Shown here piece by piece: positions 12,206 through 23,349 of a stretch of 64,000 bases of DNA. The notes below the pieces were generated by a model that saw only the letters and a program-made list of their open reading frames with translations, was not told the origin of the DNA and searched no databases. Source of the stretch: Yponomeuta sedellus (Eukaryota; Arthropoda; Insecta; Lepidoptera; Yponomeutidae); the NCBI GenBank assembly GCA_934045075.1, contig OW203749.1, positions 930,001 through 994,000 on the forward strand. The letters run 5' to 3'. Within the stretch, counting starts at the first letter, position 1. Each line of letters begins with the position of its first letter. The translations under genes were made by a program, and so were the position numbers.

Positions 12206-12275
12206 AAATACACGCACGACAAATATGATTAACTACATCCCATCCCATTAACCCATCTTTGTCGTGCATGTATTT
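12206..12275. repeat. Imperfect inverted repeat
   Basis: Arms around acacgcacgacaaa and tttgtcgtgcatgt lie about 35 bases apart and would form a stem of roughly 18-20 bp with a few mismatches. It stands next to a second hairpin at 12287-12322. Confidence 0.55.
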
Positions 12276-12286
12276 GTTTTTCACGA

Positions 12287-12322
12287 CTCCACGACTTTTA
12301 GCAACTGCTAAAAGTCGTGGAG
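12287..12322. repeat. Perfect short hairpin
   Basis: Two 17-base arms (ctccacgacttttagca and its exact complement) are separated by two bases. It is not associated with a gene end. Confidence 0.8.
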
Positions 12323-12966
12323 CGAACTATTATAAAATTGATATTTTTGGCATTTTCCATCAATTTACGACTATGTTGATGTGCATTTTTAAAAAAATTA
12401 GGTATAGCCATAGTACAGCCGTGAAAACGTGACAGACAGAGGCACTTACGCATAATAATGTTAGAACGGATGTGGTTATTTAGAATAAAAATTAACAAGT
12501 CCACAAAAAAAGCAGTTACCTTTATGTATTTATTTTACTTTTATAGTAAGTACCTAAATGTTTAAAGAAATAAAATAAGATTTATAGTACCACTTACGTT
12601 TCTTCGTCTCTCGGCAGTGAAAAAAATTATAATTCTTAATTTGTTTTTTTACCTTTACACCCATCCACTGAACAATAATTACGTGGTTTCGGCATTACGA
12701 GTAGTAAACGCGGGAAACGCGCGGTGCAAGCGCTCAGGCGGGCGTAGCGGCCCTTTGTCGGTTGTATCGTGGACGATACGCCGAGCGGCAGGTATAAAAC
12801 GCGTGACCTTGAGCGAGTGACGGACGCCTGGCATTAGGCAGTTTTAAAGCCCATATGAGCACAAAAGTATCGAAAGTTGACTGGCAGTTAACAGGAAACT
12901 TGGCAAATTGAAATTGGAAGAGACACTTCGTCGCTATGCATCGTTCAAAATATTCTGCTAACTCTA

Positions 12967-13274
12967 ACTTTCTTCTTATTCAGGCTATATTATATAGTCC
13001 ACTGCTGGACGTAGCCCTCCCCTAATGAGCGCCATAGCGCCCTGTCTTCAGCTTGCCGCATCCAGCATCTGCCGGCAGTTTTTCGCAGATCGTCATCCCA
13101 CCTGGTCGGAAGGCGTCCTACACTACGTTTGCCGAGTCGCGGTCTCTCAAGAACACGTTTACTCCAACGGTTGTCGGTTCTTCGCGAGATATGGCCAGCC
13201 CACTGCCACTTCAGCTCGCTGATTCTCTGAGCTATGTCGATAACTTTGGTTCTCTGTCTGTCTGTTCTTACCAT
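12967..13274 (-). mobile_element. LINE-B C-terminal fragment
   Basis: The minus frame 12990-13274 encodes RTKVIDIAQRISELKWQWAGHI, then RPRLGKRSVGRLPTRW, then EDRALWRSLGEGYVQQWT. This WAGHI...GRPxTRW...YVQQW arrangement is the well-known C-terminal end of a lepidopteran RTE-like ORF2. Only the last 95 residues remain. Copies or parts are at 21534, 39690, 40810, 45150 and 63430. Confidence 0.8.
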
Positions 13275-13996
13275 TGGTCAGAGTGAATCAGAAATCATCA
13301 TACATTGAGGTATGTAGGTAGTAGGCGTGTGGCCTCATTATTGTCATTAAGTATTACAATAAGTTGCACATTACGTTTGGCCAGCACTCAACATAGTATA
13401 TACCTAAGCAAATGCAAAAGGTTATTTAAGGGCACTCTTCATACGATATAGGAGGAGACACTCACTGAGATGTCTTATGATTTCAATTCTTTAACCTACG
13501 ACTATCTAATACCACAGGTGTTTCTACGTAAAGAATTTACATACTCTTCGTTGAATGTTTGGTGGTCTGATGATGAGTATCGATGCATGTCACAGTCCCT
13601 GGTCTCTGCCCACCTATCTGGGACACAGGCTTATGCTATTAAATATCAATGTTCTTGTTATTCCTGTCTTCGGGTCGAGTTGTAGTGGAGAAAAAGACAG
13701 CTCTCTATAAAAACTCTTTTCTCTAATCATCTTAAATCAATACATTAGTTTATAAAACCTACAACGAGATCCCATGAGTGCAATCAACAAATTTGCAATT
13801 GTAAAACGTTAGTAACGCTCTTACAAAATTAAGAAAACACTAATGCACTCGTTCACGAGTATAAAGCAGTGGTCAGCCATCGCCAGCCTCAACCATTTAA
13901 GAGGGAGATAGGTGACCCGCCCACCACGCCACCATTCGGAGGGCCTTTGGCAAACTTGTGTGATAAAGTTCTTGCCAGCTTGTCAGTAATAATAAC
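13275..13996. other. Non-coding stretch with a small LINE-C piece
   Basis: A 60-base stretch near 13586-13645 (cagtccctggtctctgccca) matches the LINE-C end at 20.4, 35.0 and 58.0 kb. The rest is unremarkable AT-rich DNA; the open frame at 13470-13685 is not convincing. Confidence 0.4.
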
Positions 13997-14229
13997 TTAA
14001 AAACTTATTTAGAGGCTAATGTTTCCACCTCTTTACAATATTCTCTGTATTACGTACAGGCAGCGACATCTGGGTGAAGTAATTTGCATCACTTGCAGCC
14101 CCGAGTACCTACTTTGCAGTTAGGTTTCACATCGGAATGATATCGCTGTACCCACATGATTATATTCTTTTTAATGCACTAACTAATTAAGTCAAGGCGG
14201 AATTTTTGTCTCTAAATAGGTTTTTAAAA
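13997..14229 (-). mobile_element. TBU copy with the tRNA part deleted
   Basis: Both inverted ends (aaaaacttatttagaggcta and tctctaaataggttttta) and the full spacer are present, but the tRNA-like segment is replaced by a direct join of tttccacc to tctttacaat. Possibly deleted through the fold-back structure. Confidence 0.7.
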
Positions 14230-14292
14230 CCAATAACTTACCTATGTCTGGTCCACAGTGTCTGCTCTTTATTTGTTCCCATCCCATTCCCA

Positions 14293-14550
14293 TCAAGTCC
14301 AGGTTGGTGGAGGATTGTAAGACAGGGGCGGGCCTTACTGTCAGAGAAGTTATCGAGCCGCCCATAAGGCCTCTGACATGTCTTATCAACAGCCATTACA
14401 TGACAGCCGGCACCAACGGCTTAGTGCGCCTTGCGAAGCACGGAAGTAGTCACAAGATGGTCACCCATCCAGCACCTGACCGCGCCTGTTCTTGCTCAAC
14501 CCAAGTGATTGATTCCAACCACTCGGTTCACGTAAGCCACGAGCGCTTCA
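14293..14550 (-). mobile_element. SINE-5S copy
   Basis: A minus-oriented copy of the SINE whose head resembles 5S rRNA; the head is at the right end (about 14470-14550) and the 3' part is truncated near 14293. Shares tccgggttggtggaggattg-like sequence with the other copies. Confidence 0.7.
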
Positions 14551-15055
14551 GTTATTATCAGTAATAACGACTAACAAAAATATGAACGGTTACAAATAAA
14601 TAAATAACTTCCACTCAACCGTTAATTTGTATAAGTAATTACTTTTCATTGTGATCAGTTTTACAAACCTACCAACTTTCGGCGGCCTCTAGTGGGAGGC
14701 GAACCCGCGGCCTATTACCGTAAAGACGCGTTCACGCGCCGCGTGACGTCGCACGTGCGCTAACGAGCTGTGGACGCGCCTTTAGGCTTAATTGCTTTGT
14801 TTTTGTCCCTTGTCAAGGACCCTTAGTTTCTAGGCGATTTGACGTGTAAGGCGAACTCGGCCCACTAATCCCCGGTTTACCGTAAGCTAAGAATTAAAAG
14901 AAGAGACCCTAAATTCTGATTTTTTATTCCGTAGTATTCTGACATTAATTTCATAAGTTTTGCTACTAAATGATTGTGTTTTTATCAAATTAACAAGCTA
15001 AAACTATCTGGTAAAACGTCGAAATTGAAATACAGGCATAACACATATATACATA
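14551..15055. other. Non-coding, mildly CpG-enriched
   Basis: Around 14690-14870 there are more CpG dinucleotides (for example cgcgttcacgcgccgcgtga) than in the surroundings. No exon or repeat was identified. Confidence 0.3.
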
Positions 15056-15256
15056 CATCACACAAAGACACACGCACACCCACACACCCACACACATACT
15101 CACACACACACACGCGCACACACACACACACACATACTCACACACACACGCACACACACGCACACCCACACACACCCACACACATACTCACACACACACA
15201 CACACACACACACCCACACACACGCACACACACACACACACACATTAATGCACACA
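15056..15256. repeat. (CA)n-rich microsatellite
   Basis: About 200 bases of CA dinucleotides interrupted by cg, cc and tact, giving spurious His/Thr and Cys/Val frames on both strands. Confidence 0.95.
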
Positions 15257-15534
15257 CCTACACTGACAAATAAACACAAATTTCTATAAAACAATCGCGC
15301 AGCACCACTTACAACACACACACTAATTACAAATTGAGTCCTAATTAGGCTAAGTTTCATTGTAGTGTTAAAAATAAGCGAAGCTTAGAATTTATTATGA
15401 AAATAAGTACTAAAGAACGTATGTAATTATACCTCAAATTTAATTAGTCAAATAGCAAAGAGTTATTCACGTTACAGACAAGGCCTAGTGTGGAAACCAT
15501 GAACATCACAGAAATATTACTAGGTATCCATAAT

Positions 15535-15762
15535 ATATTTTATGCCACACCTGGCAATAAAGTGGCTTTTACCGCACGCTGCGCGTACGGAAAAAGGCTT
15601 TCTGGCCAAGTGTAGACATAAAAAAGATGTATACAACACGGGAGGTAATAAAGAAAGCTCTCGATCGCATATTTACGTCCCTCGCTTGCAGCTCGGGCCG
15701 CAAACTTCTGCGATCTCGGCCTTTCTTTGTATTACCACCCTAGTTGTGTAATGTACTATAAT
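15535..15762 (+). repeat. Dispersed repeat D, copy 1
   Basis: A 228-base stretch nearly identical to 28405-28632 in the same orientation, starting ttttatgccacacctggcaa and ending ttgtgtaatgtactat. No coding role is apparent; sequence beyond both ends diverges, so these are separate insertions. Confidence 0.75.
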
Positions 15763-16300
15763 AATAAGTAGGTACTTATAAACATTTCAGATACCTATTT
15801 GTCTACACTCTCTTTCTATTTAAACTCTTTATGTAAGCTTTATTAACTAAAACGGCATCCACAACACAGGCTAAGCCTAGTGTGGGAGCAAACGATTTGT
15901 AATTTATTTTCTATTAATAAATACTTTTTACTTTTTTACACAAAAATTGCAATGCCGCCAGTCTTCTCGGTAGGTACTCTACCGACCGACAGTGATCATC
16001 TGGCTCAAATATTTTATTTTTAAATTAGTTTTAGGTTTAGTTTAATTTTTATATTTTCAATTATGTTGTTTTTAAATATTTTTTATGATAATGAGTAGGA
16101 TTGTAAATGAACACCTATGTGAATAATAAAAAAAAATGGATGTATAACCATTGCCAAGTCTAAATCGTGGAAATAACAGTTAATGTTTATTTCTAGATAT
16201 TACGATAACTAAAAATATTTTCGAAGGCTTTGATATTTTTTGTAACGGTGCCTACTTATGATGTTCATAAATGTATTGACTTGCAAGTGTTAGGTAAGAC
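15763..16300. repeat. Retroelement 3' tail and AT-rich DNA
   Basis: Sequence at 15952-16080 (aatgccgccagtcttctcgg, then ctcaaatattttattt) matches 17193-17262 and the minus strand of 51040-51240. These are 3' UTR pieces of one unnamed retroelement. The remainder is AT-rich. Confidence 0.5.
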
Positions 16301-16461
16301 TGTTGAATCCGCGGGTCTCCCCACGAAGCTTTCCTTCCCGCCTCGCAAGCTTCAAAAGCGTGCAGCTAAATGAACATCTTATTATCCGACTGTCCGCTAA
16401 CAATCTCACACCTACAACGATAATTACACGGGGGGTGCAAATTAGTTCAATTTGCGACAAG

Positions 16462-16524
16462 ATGGCGTCGGCGATGGTGTTGCTAGAAATCGGAAAATTT
16501 CCCGACATGACGGGAAAATTACAG
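16462..16524 (+). CDS. Possible first coding exon, unrecognised
   Basis: An ATG in the context caagATGGCG opens a 21-codon stretch (MASAMVLLEIGKFPDMTGKL plus Q) ending exactly at a strong donor, ACAG followed by GTAACC. The preceding 170 bases are unusually rich in CpG for the region. This would be the start of a gene whose other exons lie outside or are spread through the window. It is only a pattern; no homology is recognised. Confidence 0.22.
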
Positions 16525-18274
16525 GTAACCGGCAAAAAATTAAGTTGTCCGATTTTTCGTGTTTCAATTACTTACACACGCAAACGAAAAAGGCGGAACG
16601 CGTTGATTGGAACTTATATCACTCGATAAGATATTCTATGGGATTATAAACAGAAGTTTCAACAAAAGTTTCGACCATTAATATTTATATATATATCTCT
16701 AGAATACTCGATCTAGAAATACCAAATCTTCGATAAATCTGAGAGATTAATTATGCAATGACATTTATTCTAGAACTTCTCATTGTATTAGTTCATTAAG
16801 TGATTTTTTTTGTCTTTAATTAAATAAAAATTGATTTGATATTCTCAGGTATATTTTTTCAGATATCACAGGTGCTTTAAGCGCTCCATAAATGTCACAG
16901 CTTCCTATAATTCATTGTCCTACATATAATTATACATTCCTTTTTACGAAACAGCATGATTTTATGCCTTATGTGTTAACTCCCGCTTAAGGTCCAGAAT
17001 TAAATAAAATAAAAACACATTTTTGCTATAATTAGTTTTATTATTCTATTGTATCTATCTATCTAAGCCTCTTATTTAGCGTGTTTTTTTTTTAATTTTA
17101 TTTTCGAGTATTGGCCGTATTATTTTTATCTAAGAGATCCGAGGGCTGGTGCCTACTTTGGCCATAGCTTAAGCCTCGTCATATAGTGAGACAATGCCGC
17201 CAGCCTTCTTGGTACTCTACCGACCGACAGCTCAAATATTGTATTTAAATTAGTTTTAGGTTTAGAAGAAGAAGAAGAAAACATTTATTTAACGCCACAT
17301 AGACATACAAAATTTGACAGAAAAGGAAAATACAGAAAAGAAAGCAGGAGTAAAACAAAAGCAGAAGAAAAGAGGAACTACAGATGAATGAAATGAACAT
17401 AAATTCCAACGCTACACAGTATGTCGATGCAGAGGAAAAAAGGCCTCATGCTCAGTATAAGCTGAGGGTTTGCACCCACAACACTGATTTTCAGCAAGGG
17501 CCTTCTGGTGACTCACGGAGCATCAAAACGGAACAAACACGCACTCACACTCTCATATACTTACACGCATACAAGCACACTCATAAATATATACCTACAT
17601 ACATACATAGTGATAAATAATACACAATAATTACACTACAAATACTTAAGTAGATATTAATGAATACAATTTAAACTAAACTAAATAAAATACACTGTTT
17701 AATATCTTGACTTGACTCGTGCGCAGGAATAATGGAGGTCATGCTGGAAGAGGAAAACTTAGGACTTCTGGGAAGTCAACAAATAACCTTTAAGTTTCAC
17801 CTTAAAGGTATACTTGCTGGTAAGGACTTGGAGATTTAGTTTCATTTTAATATTTTTGATTAAGTTTTTTTTATTAATTTTTATGATGACATTAAATGAA
17901 CAGCAGGGTAACAATAAAAAAATATTATCTAAAATCATCTAGGGTGGTAACCAACGTAAAACATGCTTGTGATCTTTTTATTTTAAGTAAAACATTTTGT
18001 ATAAAAGAAAAGAAGAAAGCCTTATCTAAGAAGCTTTTCTTTAACCTAACCTTACCTTCGCTAGTGGGAACCAAGAAAAAGAGAGATCTTGTCTTTGCTT
18101 CAGTTTCCGCTGCTTTCGACGAGGAGGTATTTGTCGGGAAATAATATTTTTGTATCTGGTCACTCTAGCCGGAGAGTGTAGGGGTGGGGTGATATTAAAG
18201 GTGAGATGTAGGTACAGCATTATATTTATAGTTAGTTTCATTCAGCCTTGTTCTAGGTTTTTGACTGCTTCTTT
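16525..18274. other. Non-coding, AT-rich, with two repeat pieces
   Basis: Contains a partial copy (17140-17262) of the retroelement 3' tail also seen at 15952 and 51040 and a purine-rich tract near 17262-17350. Frames at 17384 and 17896 look incidental. Confidence 0.4.
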
Positions 18275-18425
18275 GAAGATAAGATAAGATAAGATTATTC
18301 TTTATTGTACACCAGGAAAAAACAATCAAAACATAATTACAAAGATACAGTACAATTGGCGATCTTATTGCTTAGAGCAATTTCTTCCAGGCAACCCACG
18401 ATGGAGAGTTGCTGAAGGAAAAGTG
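18275..18425 (-). mobile_element. SINE/LINE tail family (minus)
   Basis: Reverse complement of a widespread 3' tail: a GATA/AGATA-rich end, then attctttattgtac, then caattggcg and agcaatttcttccagg. Other copies are at 25560, 31560, 32760, 35390, 39540, 44540 and 47270. Confidence 0.6.
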
Positions 18426-18587
18426 AGACGGGTAGTTGGTGCAAATATGAACATTGATATACATACTTATACTTAAAAAGTTTAACTTTTTTTACAATAA
18501 AGTTCCGCAAGAGGATAAAAAGAAAGACATACCTACATTAAGAAAAACAATAACAAAATTAAATTTAATTTAACAATAATAATTGAT

Positions 18588-18716
18588 CTAACGATTAACA
18601 CGCTTGATTACGAAACATAGGCCATAGGTTCGGTTCCCACTGGAGGTCGCTGTAATGATCAATGACATCAATCCGAGCGTATTTCCACGCGTCCTTGCCT
18701 GGTTATAAAGATTTAT
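18588..18716 (+). mobile_element. tRNA-derived SINE fragment
   Basis: A B-box-like ggttcggttcccactggagg is followed by the SINE body gagcgtatttccacg, also found at 27195-27395 and 52665-52770. The A box is weak. Confidence 0.5.
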
Positions 18717-18864
18717 TTATTTGCTAAAACATGTGTCAGTGAAAATACATAAGCATGCATTTTTGGTATTAAATAAAATAACTTCGGATCTACATGTTCT
18801 ACTGACATCAGTGTACAATAAGAGTAACGGAATGTCTGGACACGGTTTCAAACATATCAAAGCG

Positions 18865-19380
18865 GAGGTTAAAAGCGGAAGTAAATTCTTCAACTTCTTC
18901 CTCGGTCCTTCAACTCCTAGGGGAGCATAAGGCCTCAACCCACAGGCCTCAACAACAGATTTCCACTTTTAAAAACCTATTTAGAGGCTAAAAATTTCAC
19001 CCATGCCGGGATTCGAACCCGCAACCTCTGGCTATCCGTACCAGCGCTCTACCAATTGAGCCAATGGGCGACTCACGACATCAGTGAAATTTCTAACCTC
19101 TTTACAATATTCTCTGTATTACGTACAGGCAGCGACATCTGACCTAAGCAAATTGCATTACTTACAGCCCCGACTACCTACTTTGCAGTTAGGTTTTAAC
19201 ATCGGAACGATATCACTGTACCCACATGATTACACTATTTTTTTTTTTAATGCACTAACGATTTCCACTTCTGACGGTGGTTCGCCGCAGCTTCCAATAC
19301 AGGCCAGCTAGTGCCGATCGACTTGGCCTGGTCCATTGATCTTTTCCAGTTGGTCCTTGGCCGCTAAATTAAGCCTCTAA
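18865..19380 (-). mobile_element. LINE-E fragment split by a TBU insertion
   Basis: The flanks of the TBU copy, 18865-18968 and 19260-19370, read through as one LINE-E segment whose uninterrupted counterpart is at 19790-19960. This provides a paralogous empty site for the insertion. Confidence 0.7.
18969..19259 (-). mobile_element. TBU copy with 11-bp target-site duplication
   Basis: A minus-oriented TBU flanked by GATTTCCACTT at 18958-18968 and 19260-19270. In sense it starts inside the spacer (gttagtgcattaaaaa), runs through the spacer and the tRNA-like part (subfamily with TGGCTCAATTGG) and ends aggtttttaa. The empty-site sequence is seen at 19849-19860. Confidence 0.85.
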
Positions 19381-19761
19381 ATAGGTTTATTAAAAATTTG
19401 TTTGTTTAAACACCGATATATTGGTACAAACTATTCCAGAGGTGATACTACTCGTTAATAAACGAACAACTTTTACTACGGCACCAATCCCGAAATCGCG
19501 TAAAGAACAGTGTTTTCATAGAAATGTGCAATATCTACACAAAATATATGACATTCGATGAGCATTGAGCTTCTCCAGAAAAAAAAATCGAGGTTGAATT
19601 TTTCGACTGTCTTTTAGATTCCACGCTAATTTCTATTAATGAAAGATTTGAACAGTTAAATAAGTACTCGGAATCATGGACTTTTTTGTGTAATATTAAA
19701 CAGATTCCGGAAAAAAGCTGAGCGTATTAAACTGTCTGTATTTCGAGGATGCGTGGAGGTA

Positions 19762-20061
19762 TCAAGCTGACATTTGAACTATATACTCAAGTCTCTCTCT
19801 CTCTTCATTGGAACTTGAACTCCTAGCGGAGCATCGGGCCTCAACAACAGATTTCCACTTCTGACGGTGGTTCGCCGCAGCTTCCAATTTAGGCCAGCTA
19901 GTGCCGATCGATTTGGCTTCTTGGTCTATTGATCTTTGATCTTTTACAGGTGGTCCTTGGCCGCCCCCTCTTTCGGCCGCCCAATGGGGTATACCTACGT
20001 AAGTGCGTGTCTGGTCAGGCATCTCTTGTCGCGGCGTAGTGTATGTCCTATCCAGCGCCAT
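19762..20061 (-). mobile_element. LINE-E C-terminal fragment
   Basis: The minus frame encodes KSIGTSWPKLEAAANHRQKW followed by KSVVEARC, matching the end of RTE/jockey-like ORF2 proteins, where an Asp-Arg/His-x-Trp-lys motif precedes the stop. N-terminal part missing. Confidence 0.55.
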
Positions 20062-20069
20062 TTGCTATC

Positions 20070-20340
20070 CAGGATTTCTAATAATATATTGGCCTTTTTG
20101 CATCTACTTAATTAGATGATTTATACAGCGTCCAGTGGTATCTTCACTCACACTAGATGGGTGAAGGGACCACTCCGACGCTGTAGTGCCGGGGACATGG
20201 TTTTATAGATGGTGTAGGCTTGCCCAGCACCTATACCAGGATTTCTAGGTATCTTATTGGAACACTTCCGGAGGTCCTGGTTCCGTATTCTTTGAGGCCA
20301 GAATATCCCCAGTATCTGTCTGAGATGTTGTAATGAATAC
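20070..20340 (+). repeat. Repeat C copy 1
   Basis: Shares ggccttttgcatctacttaa, cagcgtccagtggtatcttc and tggttttatagatggtgtag with 26460-26700 and 56585-56805. Non-coding interspersed repeat, family unassigned. Confidence 0.65.
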
Positions 20341-20409
20341 CTGGAGCCTGGAAGTAAATTAGGTGTGTCAATTATTACTGGTAATACATTTTTTGTGAAG
20401 TCTTATTTA

Positions 20410-20480
20410 TTGCCATCTGTCAGGATCGTGGCAAGTGGCAGTCCCTGGCCTCTGCCTACCCCTCTGGGATATAGGCGTGA
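20410..20480 (+). mobile_element. LINE-C 3' end piece
   Basis: Reads ctgtcaggatcgtggcaagt, then cagtccctgg, as in the LINE-C fragments at 34958-35055 and 58010-58275. Confidence 0.55.
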
Positions 20481-20639
20481 GGGTATATTATGTTATGTCT
20501 TTTTTGATTGTTTCTCGATTTTATGGCCAAGCTTCACAGTAATGTATTCTTTTATGCTTTATTGCACATTAGGTAAGTAAGAAACATACATAAAATGCAA
20601 ACAAAAAAATTCTCTTCCAGCCAAACCTCGACGTAGTGA

Positions 20640-20845
20640 CATGAACACTGTCAACGAATTCTTATAACTTGAATCGCTGAATGTGTTGGTAAGCGCAAAT
20701 CTCAAGAGCAGCTGAACCGATTTCGCGAATTCTTTTTTTAGAATATTCCTTCAAGTAAGAGGATGGTTCTTACGGAGAGAAAAATAAAAAAGAATTTAAA
20801 GAATCGACTGTTAGGCGGCACGAAGTTCGCTGGTTCAGCTAGTAA
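20640..20845 (-). mobile_element. Retroelement tail ctagctgaaccagcgaactt family (minus)
   Basis: Reverse complement of the sequence that begins ctagctgacccagcgaactt and ends near gaatcgctgaatgtg; plus-strand copies at 31725-31905 and 62325-62520. Confidence 0.65.
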
Positions 20846-21530
20846 AACATAGATTTTCAGCGCTTTGAAGCAAAGCGGCAGTCACATTCTCAAAAACTAT
20901 TAACATTCCTACTTTTTCTCATTCAGGTAAAAATAGGACTCAAACAATTTGTAAAATCTCTATAAGATACTTCATGTCAAATTAATTCTTTATTCACATT
21001 GTCGGATCTTAACTTTGTGAATTATTTTATAAATCCACGTACACTCCATTGGTGGCTTCCCATCCAATAGACACCAGCCATTACGACTCTACAGTATTTT
21101 AAATTCGCTAAAAGCGTCCTTATCGTAGCTCCATAAAGACCATTTTAGTTTCTCTTAAAAACATAAATTACTTTGCCAGTTTCAACTCTACCAACTTAAC
21201 AAACATGACTAATAGAAGACCTTAACAACAAGTCAATAGAGATGACATTTGCACGATGAACAAGAAAAGTTATGTTGGTAGGTCTAAGGCGAAGGCGGGA
21301 AATGCCAGCGAGAATGCAAATCAAGTTTTTTTAGCCGACTACCAAAGCAAGAGAGGTTAATGTTCTTACGAGTATTGTATGTATGTTTGAAGCAGTGGGG
21401 GTTGCAAGTCCATATCGTTCGTTATCAGGTATGTAATTTATTATTAATAATTTTAACTACACTGCAGAAAAGAGTGAAATATTAAATTATAATATATATA
21501 AAAAAAAAATTACACCACCAGTGTGTGTAA
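20846..21530. other. Non-coding, nothing recognised
   Basis: AT-rich DNA with no supported gene or repeat border. Confidence 0.3.
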
Positions 21531-21533
21531 CTA

Positions 21534-21852
21534 GTGACGATTTATGGCACTGAAACTAATCTCTTACTGGGCCTCATAAGAAAGCTCAAGGTCACGCAAC
21601 GAGCATTGGAAATGGCTATGCTCGGAATTTCTCTACGAGACCGAATCAAAAATGATGAGATCCGTAGACAAACGGAAGACATCGACGTGGCCCAGCAGAT
21701 TAGTAAATTGTGTGCCTGTGGGTGGGGCACATAAGTCGCAGAATTGTTGGACAAGTAGCCGAAAAGATCTCGAATGGAGATATAGCGGCAAGCGCAGTGA
21801 AGGACGACCAGCCACAAGATGGACAGAAGATCTCGTTTATTTATTAAACAAA
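21534..21852 (+). mobile_element. LINE-B C-terminal fragment, frameshifted
   Basis: The frame gives LRKLKVTQRALE-like sequence, then MAMLGISLRDRIKNDEIRRQ and DVAQQISKL, and continues in a second frame with SEGRPATRWTEDLV. This is the same ORF2 C-terminus as at 12990-13274 with at least one frameshift and a shortened middle. Confidence 0.75.
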
Positions 21853-23234
21853 TAAATAAATAAAAAATTAATCTCATCCAAGTGGCAGGAAGGCTGCTTG
21901 CAAGCCGCTCCCGACCGATCTTCTTGGAAATCCATGGAGTAGTCATATGTCTAGCAGTGGACTTCTTGTGGCTGAATGATGAGGATGACTTTGACTTGAT
22001 AGCTCGAAAAACTGATAGCTGTTGGGGCGAAAATGTTCTGACCTTACGACTACGGCAGGCCCTCCACCAGATGGTCTGCCGACCTGATTACAATGGCGGG
22101 GAGTCGGTGGGATGCGGATGGCACAAAAAAGCTTGGAAAGCCATAAGGCATGCCTATGTCCTGCAGAGGGCGCCAAATGGCTAATGAAGATGGCGATGTT
22201 AAGTATATTCTGTGCAAAATGCTGATGATCATATTAAGGATTATTTGGAGGAAACAGAAGTCAGGTATTAAAATAATGTTAAATTAAAATAACGGGAACG
22301 ACAAGTCTAGTGTCATGTTACTTTAAGTTGAAAACTCTGGTAATTAAGTTAAAATCTGTTTTGGAAAGAATAAATGTGGAGTTTCTTTTATAAGTTTCTT
22401 CTCCACGTAATCTACTGATTGTGAAACAAACAGCTTTGACATTCATTAAGGAAACATTTTGTTCTTGTAGTAAATAAAATTCTTTTGACCCAATTAGGGT
22501 CAACATCATCCATACCTGAAAATGTAACCTTTATTGTTTGTAGTTCCAATAGGTAATCGCGCCAACTTGTAGTCCGTAAGTGTTACATGATAAGATTGAT
22601 AAGTGATGTGAATGTTGTGTTTTTCAGTTATTGAATTCACACTGTGGCTTGATTTATTGTAAATTGTGTCTATATTTGTAAAATGTGCATCAGTTGAAAA
22701 ACCTATTAAATAAATTAAAATTTCGGATTTGACTTTGGCTTTCATGACTGATTTGATTTGAACTCCACCTGCAGTGGTATTGAAAGGTGACTTTAAGGTC
22801 TTCTCATCCTAGCTGCAGTGTCTTCGCCTCCAACGTCACTGATCGGCGCCAGATGATTTTTAGCAGTAAGTTTTAAATTATTAAAAGTTTTTTTAAAAAG
22901 AAAACAGGTTTGTTCGCTGTTTATTTATGCCCCGTTGACACTCAATGGTTATTTTATTCAGAGGAAAACGAATTTCGATGGCAACGGCAAAGTTATTATG
23001 TTGTTTCTCTGCACCGCTAAATATAGTACGTACCTATGGGCCAGTTTCTGAATTGAGAACTTCGCTAAGTAAATACTTAATTTATAAAAACTTATTCAGA
23101 GGTTATTTAAATACGTAGCTGTAGTGCTGTCTCTTCCAATTTCACAGAAAAGAGCGTGACAGAACGCGTACTTACTTCTCTTTTCAAATTCTCAATTCTC
23201 CTGCCCTGTGTTGTTTTATACGACGTCCACGTTT
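21853..23234. other. Non-coding with old LINE-A traces
   Basis: Sequence at 22230-22265 encodes DHIKDYLEE, matching the LINE-A terminus. A partial MITE-E-like segment is at 23038-23180, where an aaaaacttattcagaggtt TBU end fragment is embedded. The open frames at 21882 and 22506 are not convincing genes. Confidence 0.4.
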
Positions 23235-23239
23235 ACATA

Positions 23240-23325
23240 GACCATTTTAGAGAAAAAATTAACAAAAAAAAAACTCAAAATATTGACTATTCAAAGTCCT
23301 TAATTAACTGAGTTTACATAATAAT
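23240..23325 (-). mobile_element. LINE-A 3' UTR fragment
   Basis: Matches the LINE-A segment ccattttagagaaaaaatt through tcaaagtccttaattaac on the minus strand. Confidence 0.6.
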
Positions 23326-23349
23326 TAATAAACATACAACTCGTGGACC

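Noticed and set aside
14974..15360. His/Thr-rich and Cys/Val-rich frames
   Set aside because: They are products of the (CA)n microsatellite.
21882..22184. 100-codon plus-strand frame
   Set aside because: Composition and overlap with an antisense frame of similar length suggest chance; it lies between LINE remnants and has no recognisable domain.
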